Positions 37,194 through 45,132 of a DNA stretch of 64,000 nt are shown piece by piece (position 1 is the first letter of the stretch; every line of letters starts with the position of its first letter). Origin of the DNA: Bacillus mesophilus (lineage in GTDB: Bacteria; Bacillota; Bacilli; Bacillales; SA4); the NCBI RefSeq assembly GCF_011008845.1, contig NZ_JAAIWM010000003.1:62001-126000 (forward strand), in the 5' to 3' direction. The notes beneath the pieces are model-generated. The model worked only from the letters and a program-made list of their open reading frames with translations, had not been told where the DNA came from and made no database searches. The position numbers were made by a program, and so were the translations under genes.

Positions 37194-37532
37194 TTATGCA
37201 GATAATCTTTTTTCACTTAAGTAAAAGAGAGCCTCAGCTAGTAAAATATCCTTTAATTTCCCGGTTAATCTAATACGATTTTCACTCTCAAGTTTTCTAA
37301 TTCTTTCTTTTCCTGTAATAATAAACTGTAAGGTTTCACAATCTCCCTTAATCCAAACATCTGTCCGACCTTGGCTCTTTGCAAATATTTCACAACCGTC
37401 TGTTGATATCTTAATAAAAACTAATTCATAGTCAAGTTGAAAGCAAACATAGATCGGAGTAGATGGGAGAATTGGTCTCAGATGTTTTTCTCTTAATACA
37501 GCACTAGCAAATTGTTCAAGTAACTCTTTCAT
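37194..37532 (-). CDS. yusD: SCP2 sterol-binding-domain-like protein YusD
   Basis: This 112-residue protein has an SCP2-like lipid-binding fold (YELVFIKISTDGCEIFAKSQG, TDVWIKGDCETLQFIITGKERIRKL, RIRLTGKLKDILLAEALFYL). The ligand and role are unknown. The ATG at 37532 follows AGGAGGAG. In B. subtilis yusD follows metN directly; here the methionine block lies between them. No clear terminator is visible. Confidence 0.8.
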   Translation of the reverse strand: MKELLEQFASAVLREKHLRPILPSTPIYVCFQLDYELVFIKISTDGCEIFAKSQGRTDVWIKGDCETLQFIITGKERIRKLESENRIRLTGKLKDILLAEALFYLSEKRLSA

Positions 37533-37848
37533 AAAATCTCCTCCTGGTTATGGCTACTGTAACTATTCAACAGTATCCAGACCTATTCCCCTATTAATCG
37601 TTCGACACTTTCTTGGTTGGGAAACAAATAAATACATAATTCTATTTATTTCCTGAGAAATATGTCATATTGCAGATAGTTTTACAAATCGAACTTAATT
37701 TATGCCTTTTTTGACATAAAAATTTAAAAACGAGTTCTATGGAAATCCATATTTATAAGGACTAATTTGGAATAAGTAAATCTACTTTCTAGAAAACTTG
37801 TTTTCAGTGAAAAAACTGCACAGTTTTGTTGATTTTTTGCTAAAACAA
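37533..37848. other. Intergenic region between yusD and the sigma factor gene
   Basis: AT-rich with no convincing open frame and no strong repeat. It presumably contains the yusD promoter. Confidence 0.5.
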
Positions 37849-37873
37849 CAAAAAACCCACCAAAATTGGTGGG
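37849..37873 (-). terminator. Terminator of the GntR-ABC-sigma operon
   Basis: CCCACCAAA / TTTGGTGGG type stem (37856-37873) with seven T on the minus strand, directly adjacent to the sigma factor stop codon. Confidence 0.9.
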
Positions 37874-38377
37874 CTAAGCAATAACTAATTGTGGTTCTAA
37901 CTTAGATTTCAATTGCTTTCTTGCACGATAAAGATTGATCTTTACCGTTCCAGGATTCATCTTAAGCTGACTTGCAATTTCTTTTTCTTTTAAGCCGTTA
38001 TTGATTTTCAAATGAATAATCGCTTGCTGCTCTTTACGTAAATTATTGATCTCACATTCTATTTCATTCTTAAAAAATTCCCACTCGACCTCTTTTTCTA
38101 CAGAAGTTTTTGGTTCTTCCTTGTAGTTGATCAGATCTTCGACAAATTCACAGCCTTGTCTACTCTCTTTTCTAATAAAGTCAACTGCTGTCCTTTTCGC
38201 AATTGTCATGAGCCAAGGTCCAATTTTCGACTCATCTAGTATTGAGTCAGCCTTTTCAAAAGCTTTAATAAAGGTTTCTTGAACAATGTCCTCTGCCAAA
38301 TAATGATCCCTGATCATCGAGTGAACTTGATAGTATATCTTTTTGTAATACAGATTATATAAGTTAGTGTAATCCAT
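37874..38377 (-). CDS. ECF RNA polymerase sigma factor
   Basis: This 167-residue ECF sigma factor has region 2 at about residues 5-75 (YYKKIYYQVHSMIRDHYLAEDIVQETFIKAF) and region 4 at about 110-160 (LKEKEIASQLKMNPGTVKINLYRARKQLK). An Asp/Glu-rich linker separates them. No anti-sigma gene of the usual type is adjacent; instead it ends an operon with a GntR regulator and an ABC-2 transporter, 21 bp after the permease gene. The permease may serve as membrane regulator, which is inference. The ATG at 38377 follows AGGCGGG. Confidence 0.88.
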   Translation of the reverse strand: MDYTNLYNLYYKKIYYQVHSMIRDHYLAEDIVQETFIKAFEKADSILDESKIGPWLMTIAKRTAVDFIRKESRQGCEFVEDLINYKEEPKTSVEKEVEWEFFKNEIECEINNLRKEQQAIIHLKINNGLKEKEIASQLKMNPGTVKINLYRARKQLKSKLEPQLVIA

Positions 38378-38398
38378 TTTGACCCGCCTTTAGCTGCT

Positions 38399-40375
38399 CT
38401 ACTTGGATGAACTCGCAGCTTTATCATCAATTGTTCTAAATTCTATATGAGGTTGCTCTTTAAATTTAAATGCAATATTTAGGCCTTTATTATAATCACC
38501 GGTTGCATTCTTCCATAAATCGAGAATTTCTGTTGGATTTGTAACTTTTGTCGTGTCCTCCAGGCTATTAAGTTTTTCGACCAATTCATTATTTGGTAGT
38601 GTGTAATACTCATTAATATCAATAATTTGTTCACCTAGAAGAATGGCATATTCAAAATCATCACCTGTTAAAACAGCATTTTCATAAACTCCCTTGTCCT
38701 TCAACCATTTTTCTACCCCAGGGTATGAAGCTGTTAATCCATGATAGGTCTCAAAGTGTGGATCTTCTGACACTAGGTCAATCCTAATTGTAGAAATAGT
38801 CCCTTCATTATAGTTTTCATACTCTTGAACTAAAATATCTTCCTTTAAGACGGAAAGTAATTCTACAATTTCAGCCTTATCTGATATAACAACTTCTCTT
38901 TGTTTATATCCGATTGTCGGTTCGAAGACTAATTTTTCTACTTCAGAAGCTTCTAGCTGCATCGCTTGAAACCTAACATTTTTATATTCCGTTGACTCAT
39001 AAATTGGCTTTAATAAGTGAGCATAATCATTTCCAGGAATCGCGTAATCACGAACAATTTTTTCTCCATTTTTCAACTCATACACAATAAAAACTGATTC
39101 CGGATGACTAGGTAAATCTTGATCCTTTAAACGGTCTTTATCATCTATAATAGCTTGATGGAGTTTGATAATATTTTCAAAGTTCTCTTCTTCATGGAAA
39201 TATTCGATTGGAAGTCCAAAATCCTCAGCTTCATTGAAATAAAGATAACGTTCACTTCCGTAGTATATTTTTTCAATTTCAGCAGTTTCAGGTACTTTTC
39301 CCTCATAACCAAATACATCAAAGTGGATCGCTACTAATAGGACGACCATACCCACAACAAAATATAAGTATCCTTTAAATCCACCTAAGACTCTCCATGT
39401 TTTTTGGAGAACCATCTCTGCAATGAGGTATCCAATAATAGAACCTACAACATAACCAAAAACTGTCCATCCAAAGTTGTTTTGCACCTCACCGAAATAC
39501 AACCCTCCGAAGAGCATGAAACAGAAGGTTACTCCGTATTTAAAAATAGGTCTAAGGATCGGAAATACGATTGGATTTGTAATAGCTTCTAATCTTCTTT
39601 TTCGATAAAGTAAAATCGCACAACCGAAAAGCACGAGGATTAATCCAAGGTAAATCCCAGTTTCACCCCATGTTACTGGCATGTTATTAAGATAAACAGT
39701 CCTTGAAAGAGGAGATAGTTTCCCTAATTCTGGACCCGTATAAAAATCCGGCGTGAATCCAAAAAGGAAAATATCTAAGCTAAAAACTAATAACAAACAT
39801 AGACCAATCGGCAAAAACAAAAAGATGTAAGAAAGTACTCCATGTATGATCGAAATTCCTGTCACCATTCCGATCACTACTGTACCCATATATGCCAGCA
39901 AATTAATTAAAATAGTGATACCAGCCCAGTAAAGGATGTCAGTGATCGTGAAGTATACTGATAGATCAAATGCTGGAACCATAATAAACAGAATCATCAT
40001 ATTGAGCAAGATAGGTAAAACAACTAAAGTTGCACCTATTCCAACAAAATGGTTATATAGCTGAACTCGGTTAACTGGTAAACTATGAAATAAATCTGAG
40101 GATGCTTTTGTTTGAATATATCTAAATATAAAAATTCCTATTAAAACAGGAACAGCACCTGAAAAAAGGGTTAGAATATCGTTATTCCATGAAAATAGAT
40201 TATTATTTTCAAAAAATTGATGCCTATAGATTGACTCTTCTTCAGTCACAAACATTATAATTCTTAATGGTAACGCAAAGAACAAGCCTAAAAAGTAGAT
40301 AATCCCAAGCCATCCCGTGCTCCTAAAGCCTTGAAGGATGATCTCTTTATTAAACCAAGATGTTTTGGATTGCAT
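38399..40375 (-). CDS. ABC-2 type permease with large extracytoplasmic C-terminal domain
   Basis: This 658-residue membrane protein has about ten helices in the first 360 residues, then a hydrophilic C-terminal domain of about 290 residues beginning near DVFGYEGKVPETAEIEKIYYG. It resembles the YtrC/YtrD class of permeases but is larger. The exposed domain could sense envelope conditions. It overlaps the ATPase gene by 26 bp and is followed by an ECF sigma gene. The substrate is unknown; YtrA-type systems respond to cell-wall antibiotics. Confidence 0.8.
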   Translation of the reverse strand: MQSKTSWFNKEIILQGFRSTGWLGIIYFLGLFFALPLRIIMFVTEEESIYRHQFFENNNLFSWNNDILTLFSGAVPVLIGIFIFRYIQTKASSDLFHSLPVNRVQLYNHFVGIGATLVVLPILLNMMILFIMVPAFDLSVYFTITDILYWAGITILINLLAYMGTVVIGMVTGISIIHGVLSYIFLFLPIGLCLLLVFSLDIFLFGFTPDFYTGPELGKLSPLSRTVYLNNMPVTWGETGIYLGLILVLFGCAILLYRKRRLEAITNPIVFPILRPIFKYGVTFCFMLFGGLYFGEVQNNFGWTVFGYVVGSIIGYLIAEMVLQKTWRVLGGFKGYLYFVVGMVVLLVAIHFDVFGYEGKVPETAEIEKIYYGSERYLYFNEAEDFGLPIEYFHEEENFENIIKLHQAIIDDKDRLKDQDLPSHPESVFIVYELKNGEKIVRDYAIPGNDYAHLLKPIYESTEYKNVRFQAMQLEASEVEKLVFEPTIGYKQREVVISDKAEIVELLSVLKEDILVQEYENYNEGTISTIRIDLVSEDPHFETYHGLTASYPGVEKWLKDKGVYENAVLTGDDFEYAILLGEQIIDINEYYTLPNNELVEKLNSLEDTTKVTNPTEILDLWKNATGDYNKGLNIAFKFKEQPHIEFRTIDDKAASSSK

Positions 40376-41249
40376 AGCCTTGATCCCCCATTTCGTAAAT
40401 GAAAATTTCTTCTAGTGTTAATGGTAGTAAGTCAAAAATAACGGGATTATATTTACGAAAATGGTTCACCACTTCACTTTCCTGTCCACGAACAATACAT
40501 AAAATAACGCTTCCACGTTCTTCCTTATACAAAAGGCTTACTCCTTTGAATATTTCATCGGAAATGTCTCCTGAAAATGCTACTTGAATTTTATGTACAT
40601 CCGACTTCAAGTCATCTAAATCCTTTTCTAATAGCATCGTACCCTTATGTACAATCCCTACATAGTCACAAATATCTTCAACTTCCCTAAGATTGTGTGA
40701 GGAAACAATAATCGTCATTTCTCGGTCTGCGACATCTTGGATGATTAAATTCTTCACTTTTCTTCTCATAACGGGATCTAATCCGTCAAATGGCTCATCC
40801 AGAATAAGAAGGTCAGGCATCGTGGATAGGGCTAACCAAAACGCAACCTGCCTCTGCATTCCCTTTGAGAATTTTTGAATCTTTTTATTTCGATCAAGCT
40901 GAAACACATCCTGTAGCTTTAAAAAGCGCTCCTGTGACCAGTTTGAATATATGCTGCTATAAAATTTAGCCATTTGGTTAGTCGTGTATTGTGAAAAGAA
41001 GTAAGGAGTATCAGGTATAAAGAATAAATGATTTTTAATTCTTTCATTCTCAAAAACAACCTGGTCATTAATTGTTAGCTCACCTTGATCCTGAACCAGA
41101 ATTCCAGCTAATATTCTTAATAGGGTTGTTTTTCCCGCACCATTTGAACCTAGAAGACCGTAAATCGAACCTTTCTTTACGTTTAAGCTAATACTCTTAA
41201 TCGCTTCAAGATCTTCAAATCCTTTTGAGAGATTTTTTACACTAATCAC
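40350..41249 (-). CDS. ABC transporter ATPase (YtrB-like)
   Basis: This 299-residue ATPase has Walker A GSNGAGKTT, signature FSKGMQRQVAF (SKGM in place of SGGQ, usual in this subfamily) and Walker B LLILDEPFDGLDP, with a regulatory C-terminal part from about residue 215. The start is GTG at 41249, with the stop of the GntR gene at 41242 overlapping it. It energises the large permease encoded next. Confidence 0.88.
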   Translation of the reverse strand: MISVKNLSKGFEDLEAIKSISLNVKKGSIYGLLGSNGAGKTTLLRILAGILVQDQGELTINDQVVFENERIKNHLFFIPDTPYFFSQYTTNQMAKFYSSIYSNWSQERFLKLQDVFQLDRNKKIQKFSKGMQRQVAFWLALSTMPDLLILDEPFDGLDPVMRRKVKNLIIQDVADREMTIIVSSHNLREVEDICDYVGIVHKGTMLLEKDLDDLKSDVHKIQVAFSGDISDEIFKGVSLLYKEERGSVILCIVRGQESEVVNHFRKYNPVIFDLLPLTLEEIFIYEMGDQGYAIQNILV

Positions 41250-41631
41250 CCTGATTTCCCCCTTTCACAGAATCATCAATTGCTTCAAACAATTCCACGA
41301 TATCTTCCTTTTTAAGTCCAAGATACACTGCTTCTGATAACACCTTAATTAATTCCTGTTTTAGCTTTTCTAATTTTTCGTTATTAATAATACTCGATGC
41401 GTCACTCACAAAGCTTCCTTTACCTGGTACTGAATATGTATAACCTTGTCTTTCTAATTCACGGTATGCTTTTTGAATAGTATTAGGATTTATCGTTAAT
41501 TGCTGAGCAAGTGTCCTTACGGATGGTAGCTGTTCATCAACCTTTAGAATGTTGTTCATAATTAACTCCTTTAATTTTTCTACTAACTGCTCATAAATGG
41601 GCTGCCTACTTCTGATGTCTAATTCAAACAT
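41242..41631 (-). CDS. GntR-family regulator, YtrA subfamily
   Basis: This 129-residue protein has an N-terminal winged helix (RQPIYEQLVEKLKELIMNNIL and VRTLAQQLTINPNTIQKAYRELERQGYTYSVPGKGSFV) and a short C-terminal dimerisation helix pair, the hallmark of YtrA-type repressors. It is the first gene of the operon and very likely autoregulates through the repeats at 41648-41679. The ATG at 41631 follows GGGAGG. Confidence 0.9.
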   Translation of the reverse strand: MFELDIRSRQPIYEQLVEKLKELIMNNILKVDEQLPSVRTLAQQLTINPNTIQKAYRELERQGYTYSVPGKGSFVSDASSIINNEKLEKLKQELIKVLSEAVYLGLKKEDIVELFEAIDDSVKGGNQGD

Positions 41632-41647
41632 TTCAAACCTCCCTCTT

Positions 41648-41714
41648 CTGTATTACCTGTATTATTTGTGTTAATACAGTTAGTATAACCTGTTTTCCTA
41701 GTTCTGGAAAGACC
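41648..41714 (-). promoter_or_regulatory. Promoter and operator of the GntR-ABC-sigma operon
   Basis: On the minus strand a -10 TATACT is spaced 17 bp from a weak -35 TTTCCA. Just downstream, CTGTATTA occurs twice in direct orientation (41648-41655, 41657-41664) and once inverted as TAATACAG (41672-41679), giving dyads that fit a YtrA-type operator overlapping the transcription start. Confidence 0.7.
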
Positions 41715-41867
41715 TTTTGAAAATTTTTTTTAGTTTTTTCCTCTTAACTAATTAAGGGGATCTTTGCGCACAATCATATTCCCTAAATCAAGATTCAAAA
41801 CGTTGTAGATATTGTCTGTATATCCATTCCGCTTCTCACTCTATTGTAAAAAAAACTAAGTGTCATA

Positions 41868-41898
41868 TTGACTCTGACGTTACGGGATACTTTATAGT
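41868..41898 (+). promoter_or_regulatory. MerR-type promoter with 19-bp spacer
   Basis: TTGACT (41868-41873) and TATAGT (41893-41898) are separated by 19 bp, the over-long spacing characteristic of promoters activated by MerR proteins. CTGACGTTACG in the spacer provides a partial dyad. It lies 24 bp before the MerR gene ATG, so the gene is probably autoactivated. Confidence 0.8.
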
Positions 41899-41921
41899 AA
41901 TTAAAGAAGGGAGCGATATAG

Positions 41922-42647
41922 ATGAAAGTAAAAGAGGTTGCTGATCTCGTGGGAATTAGTGTGCGCACACTTCACCATTATGATGACATCGGGCTATTGA
42001 TCCCAGAGGAAACCACGGAAGCAGGTTATCGTTTATACTCTGATAAGAATCTTGAAACGCTGCAGCAAATTTTATTTTTTAAAGAACTTGGCTTCCCTTT
42101 AAAGAAAATTAAAGAAATAATTGATAATCCAACATTTGATCGGCAAGAAGCACTAACAATCCAGCTTAAAATGCTACTAGAAAAAAAGAGCCGGCTCGAT
42201 AAAATAATTGGGACGATTGAAAAAACAATTAAACATTCGAGAGGGGAAATACACATGTCAAATCAAGAAAAATTCGAAGGCTTTGACTTTAGTAAAAATC
42301 CATATGAACAAGAGGCAAGAGCAAAATGGGGTGATCAAGCAGTCGATGAAGCAAATGAAAAGGTAAAAAATATGACTGCTTTCGATCAAGAGAAATTCAA
42401 CGAAATCTATCGTAACCTTGCCGCAATTCGCAATCTTTCAGCTGATTCCAAGGAAGCCCAGGAAGGAATTAAAGAATGGTATCTGTTTATAAATAAATTA
42501 GGAACCTACTCCCTTGATGCATTCAAGGAATTAGGGCAAATGTATGTAGATGACGAGCGTTTTACCAAGAACATAGATCAATTTGGGGATGGCCTATCCA
42601 GATTCATGTGTGATGCTATGGCGGTGTTTGCAGACCAAAATAACTAA
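41922..42647 (+). CDS. MerR-family regulator with TipAS-type effector domain
   Basis: This 241-residue regulator has the MerR winged helix (MKVKEVADLVGISVRTLHHYDDIGLLIP), a coiled-coil (about 75-107) and a C-terminal TipAS domain (about 115-240), as in TipA of Streptomyces and Mta of B. subtilis, which bind hydrophobic or thiopeptide antibiotics and switch on multidrug export. No exporter gene is adjacent. The ATG at 41922 follows GAAGGGAG. Its own promoter is of MerR type. Confidence 0.92.
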   Translation: MKVKEVADLVGISVRTLHHYDDIGLLIPEETTEAGYRLYSDKNLETLQQILFFKELGFPLKKIKEIIDNPTFDRQEALTIQLKMLLEKKSRLDKIIGTIEKTIKHSRGEIHMSNQEKFEGFDFSKNPYEQEARAKWGDQAVDEANEKVKNMTAFDQEKFNEIYRNLAAIRNLSADSKEAQEGIKEWYLFINKLGTYSLDAFKELGQMYVDDERFTKNIDQFGDGLSRFMCDAMAVFADQNN

Positions 42648-42662
42648 TGTTTATACAAGAAA

Positions 42663-42696
42663 AAGCATGATGATTAAAATCCTAATCATCATGCTT
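42663..42696 (+). terminator. Terminator of the MerR gene
   Basis: AAGCATGATGATTA and TAATCATCATGCTT form a 14-bp stem with a 6-nt loop, followed by T-rich sequence. Confidence 0.85.
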
Positions 42697-42759
42697 TGGT
42701 TCTCTTTTGTATTGTTTAAACAGCGCAAGCGCTAACTTTAATTTATTCTCCAACGCTTC

Positions 42760-43083
42760 TTATTCTTCAGTTGAACATAAGTATTTAATCTCTTTATACA
42801 AATAGTCAACAGATTGAAAAGCAAAAATTTTCTTAATTAATACACCATGCTTAAATAATAGGAGACATGGTACACTTTGAATCTCCCATTCTGAGGCTAA
42901 TTCAGGAGTATAATTTAGATTTACTTTCTTAATTGGAAAATCAGGTAGGAGCTCTTGAATCACCGTTAGCATTTTTTCAGCCAGTTTGCATGTGCCACAA
43001 ATAGGTGTAAACAAAAATAATGCCAGTTCCTTATGTTTCATTATGTCTCCAGTCCGTATTTCCTGCCATTCTTCCACTACCAT
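42760..43083 (-). CDS. yusE: Thioredoxin-like protein YusE
   Basis: This protein of about 107 residues has a thioredoxin fold and the redox motif CGTC in FTPICGTCKLAEKML, followed by a cis-Pro segment IQSVPCLLLFKHG. It is soluble. The ATG at 43083 is chosen; an internal ATG at MKHKELALF with TGGAG upstream is an alternative that gives a 93-residue domain-only protein. It lies 10 bp after yusF. Confidence 0.85.
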   Translation of the reverse strand: MVVEEWQEIRTGDIMKHKELALFLFTPICGTCKLAEKMLTVIQELLPDFPIKKVNLNYTPELASEWEIQSVPCLLLFKHGVLIKKIFAFQSVDYLYKEIKYLCSTEE

Positions 43084-43093
43084 CACTCAACCC

Positions 43094-43438
43094 TTATAAA
43101 AAATTAGCATGTACATCTAAATTAGCACTAAGCAAAACTGTGGCTACATGTTGCTCAGGTGCGGCAGCCACCTCACGATATGTCTTATCTATATATAGAT
43201 GAATGGCTTCAGGCAATTCCCGTAAAAATTGCCTTCTTATTTTTTCACCAGAATCATCTGCATCCACTAAAATATAAACCTCTTTATCAAAAAGTTCCTC
43301 AATTAGTTCATCTAATCTGCTAGTACTAATTGTGCCGTTTGTGCAAATGATCTCTATTTCCTCATTTAATACAGACTCTAGCTTCTTTTTATCCGACTTA
43401 CCTTCTACAATAATTACTCGTTCAATCTCACGCTCCAT
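43094..43438 (-). CDS. yusF: Toprim-domain protein YusF
   Basis: This 114-residue stand-alone toprim protein has the catalytic Glu in IIVEGKSDKKKLE and the DxD pair in LVDADDSGEKIRRQF. It resembles the small primase-like or RNase M5-like toprim proteins of Firmicutes; the nucleic-acid substrate is unknown. Located directly before yusE as in B. subtilis. Confidence 0.88.
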   Translation of the reverse strand: MEREIERVIIVEGKSDKKKLESVLNEEIEIICTNGTISTSRLDELIEELFDKEVYILVDADDSGEKIRRQFLRELPEAIHLYIDKTYREVAAAPEQHVATVLLSANLDVHANFL

Positions 43439-43536
43439 ATAGCATCACCATTATGTGTAGTTTAGGTTCAATCTTTAGATATGCAAAATGTCTTTCATGC
43501 GTGCCTCAGCTAAGTTAAGGCTTATATAAGAAAAGA

Positions 43537-43555
43537 CAGTGGTTATGACCCACTG
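43537..43555 (-). terminator. Terminator of yusG
   Basis: CAGTGG / CCACTG stem (43537-43555) followed on the minus strand by TCTTTTCTT, next to the yusG stop codon. Confidence 0.65.
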
Positions 43556-43556
43556 C

Positions 43557-43799
43557 CTAGCACCAACCATCTTCTTGATCACAATCGGTATATTTTTGAT
43601 CTGGATTTGTTGTTATATCTGCATAGTGAAAAATCTTGTTTTCTTCCTGCTCATAGCCCGGCTTTAAGTCATACTGATTGCCTTGTCCAGTAAAGAGCAT
43701 TCTACCAATTGATTCTTCACCAACATATAATTCCACTTGATCTTGACCAAATTTACCGACAACTCGGTCTGTTATATCAAGACGCTTTTGCTCTAGCAT
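43557..43799 (-). CDS. yusG: YusG-like protein (DUF2553)
   Basis: This 80-residue protein is rich in charged and aromatic residues (MLEQKRLDITDRVVGKFGQDQVELYVGEE..., ending YTDCDQEDGWC) and belongs to the small DUF2553 family. The start is ATG at 43799, 7 nt after AAAGGAGTG; a GTG at 43808 overlaps it. The two C-terminal Cys residues could bind metal. Function unknown; order matches B. subtilis yusG-gcvH. Confidence 0.85.
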   Translation of the reverse strand: MLEQKRLDITDRVVGKFGQDQVELYVGEESIGRMLFTGQGNQYDLKPGYEQEENKIFHYADITTNPDQKYTDCDQEDGWC

Positions 43800-43855
43800 G
43801 CTGAACACTCCTTTATTACTCTATAACCATAGAATGTCCAGATTTTACGAATTCA

Positions 43856-44239
43856 TTAGTCTTGATTAATCATTTCTTCATATTGTTCTGCTGTCATTAA
43901 TGAATCAAGCTGGCTCACATCTGAAAGCTCAACAACAATCATCCACGCCTTCTCGTATGGAGACTCATTTACGAATTCAGGGCTGTCATCAAGATCAGCG
44001 TTTACTTCAACCACTTTACCGCTTACAGGAGCGTAAAGCTCTGAAACAGTTTTTACGGATTCAACGCTTCCGAAAGGCTCGTCAGCAGCAATGTCATCCC
44101 CAACTTCAGGAAGCTCAACAAACACGATATCTCCCAGTTCCGATTGAGCAAAATCTGTGATTCCGATACGTACTGTATTACCGTCTATTTGTACCCACTC
44201 ATGCTCTTTTGTGTAGCGTAGTTCTTTTGGTGTATTCAT
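43856..44239 (-). CDS. gcvH: Glycine cleavage system H protein
   Basis: This 127-residue lipoyl carrier has the lipoylation site Lys63 in [18 protein letters not shown]. It shuttles the aminomethyl group in glycine cleavage and is the obligate relay for lipoyl transfer (LipM to LipL) in Bacillus, linking it functionally to lipA in this window. The ATG at 44239 follows TTGGAGGG. No glycine riboswitch is present here; the gcvT-PA-PB genes must be elsewhere. Confidence 0.96.
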   Translation of the reverse strand: MNTPKELRYTKEHEWVQIDGNTVRIGITDFAQSELGDIVFVELPEVGDDIAADEPFGSVESVKTVSELYAPVSGKVVEVNADLDDSPEFVNESPYEKAWMIVVELSDVSQLDSLMTAEQYEEMINQD

Positions 44240-44277
44240 TTAGTATCCCTCCAAAAATATGTATAAGTATTAAAGGA

Positions 44278-44479
44278 TGTTCAAAAATTCCGGGAAAAAT
44301 AGCTGTTGAATTTCTTCGTTGGCTCGCTTTTCCGCTCCTCATGTAAATTGCAGAGGAACTTCTGCTAAAGTCATGCACGTCCTATGCATAACGCAGAAGT
44401 CAGCACATCCTGTGCAAGCCCGGTGCTCAAATCTTCGCCGCCTCGAACTTCTCGTCTATTTTTTCCTCCTTTTTGAACA
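44278..44479. mobile_element. MITE-like palindromic element of about 202 bp
   Basis: TGTTCAAAAA (44278-44287) and TTTTTGAACA (44470-44479) are exact terminal inverted repeats; the similarity extends inward over about 25 bp (GGGAAAAATAG against CTATTTTTTCC). Inside are small hairpins with short TCC-type loops, for example GCACATCCTGTGC. There is no coding capacity. It occupies the gap between gcvH and yusI. The class resembles dispersed palindromic repeats common in Bacillus intergenic regions. Confidence 0.7.
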
Positions 44480-44540
44480 AGCTCTATTAATATAAATATG
44501 GTAACACTCAATGAGCATTTTTCCATAGTTTTATTTTAAA

Positions 44541-44900
44541 TTACGATAACCACGTGTCTTCAAACTGCTTCTCGTTAAATCCTACTGTAACCTTTTTTCC
44601 ATCTGTAACAATCGGTCTCTTAACTAGCATTCCGTCCGTAGATAGAAGATCTAGCATTTCATCCTCTGTCATCGTTTTAAGTTTATCTTTTAATCCTAAT
44701 TCACGATACTTCATTCCACTTGTATTAAAGAACTTTTTCAATTCCATTCCACTTGTTTCATAAAGCTCAGTCAAAACTTCCTTAGACGGTGCATTTTCAA
44801 CAATATGTACTTCATTTAAAGGAATAGAATGTCCTTCAAGCCATTTTTTCGCATTTTTACAAGTGCTACATTTTGGATACCAATAAAATGTTACTGCCAA
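44541..44900 (-). CDS. yusI: ArsC/Spx-family protein YusI
   Basis: This 119-residue thioredoxin-fold protein of the ArsC/Spx/MgsR family has the redox motif C11-x2-C14 in PKCSTCKNAKKWLE, then MKYRELGLKDKL and KRPIVTDGKKVTVGF (the RP-I segment that in ArsC positions the substrate). It is more likely a small oxidoreductase or Spx-like factor than a true arsenate reductase, because no ars genes are nearby. Start TTG at 44900, 8 nt after GGTGG. Confidence 0.85.
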   Translation of the reverse strand: MAVTFYWYPKCSTCKNAKKWLEGHSIPLNEVHIVENAPSKEVLTELYETSGMELKKFFNTSGMKYRELGLKDKLKTMTEDEMLDLLSTDGMLVKRPIVTDGKKVTVGFNEKQFEDTWLS

Positions 44901-45093
44901 TCCATTTCACCACCATAAATAGAATACACATCAAAGTGTATTTTAACATATAACCCAGTCTTTTCCTAACAACCGGACAGATAATAAATATTCGACTTTC
45001 CTGATCATAGTCCTGCTAAGTCGATAAAGAAATTTTTATCTCACTGCTCTTCTAACAAACAACTTACATACAGAAGCTACCCTAACTAAAAGA

Positions 45094-45124
45094 AAGAGCT
45101 GTTAACAATAGCTAACAGCTCTTC
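45094..45124 (-). terminator. Terminator of fadNAE
   Basis: AAGAGCTGTTA / TAACAGCTCTT stem followed by TTCTTTTAG on the minus strand, 9 nt after the fadE stop. Confidence 0.82.
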
Positions 45125-45132
45125 ACCTTCTT

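Noticed and set aside
43900..44160. Antisense 86-residue frame across gcvH
   Set aside because: It is opposite the conserved lipoyl protein and is rich in Gln and Arg from codon complementarity only.
44541..44900. Arsenate resistance gene
   Set aside because: The fold matches ArsC/Spx but no ars genes are near and the position matches yusI of B. subtilis.
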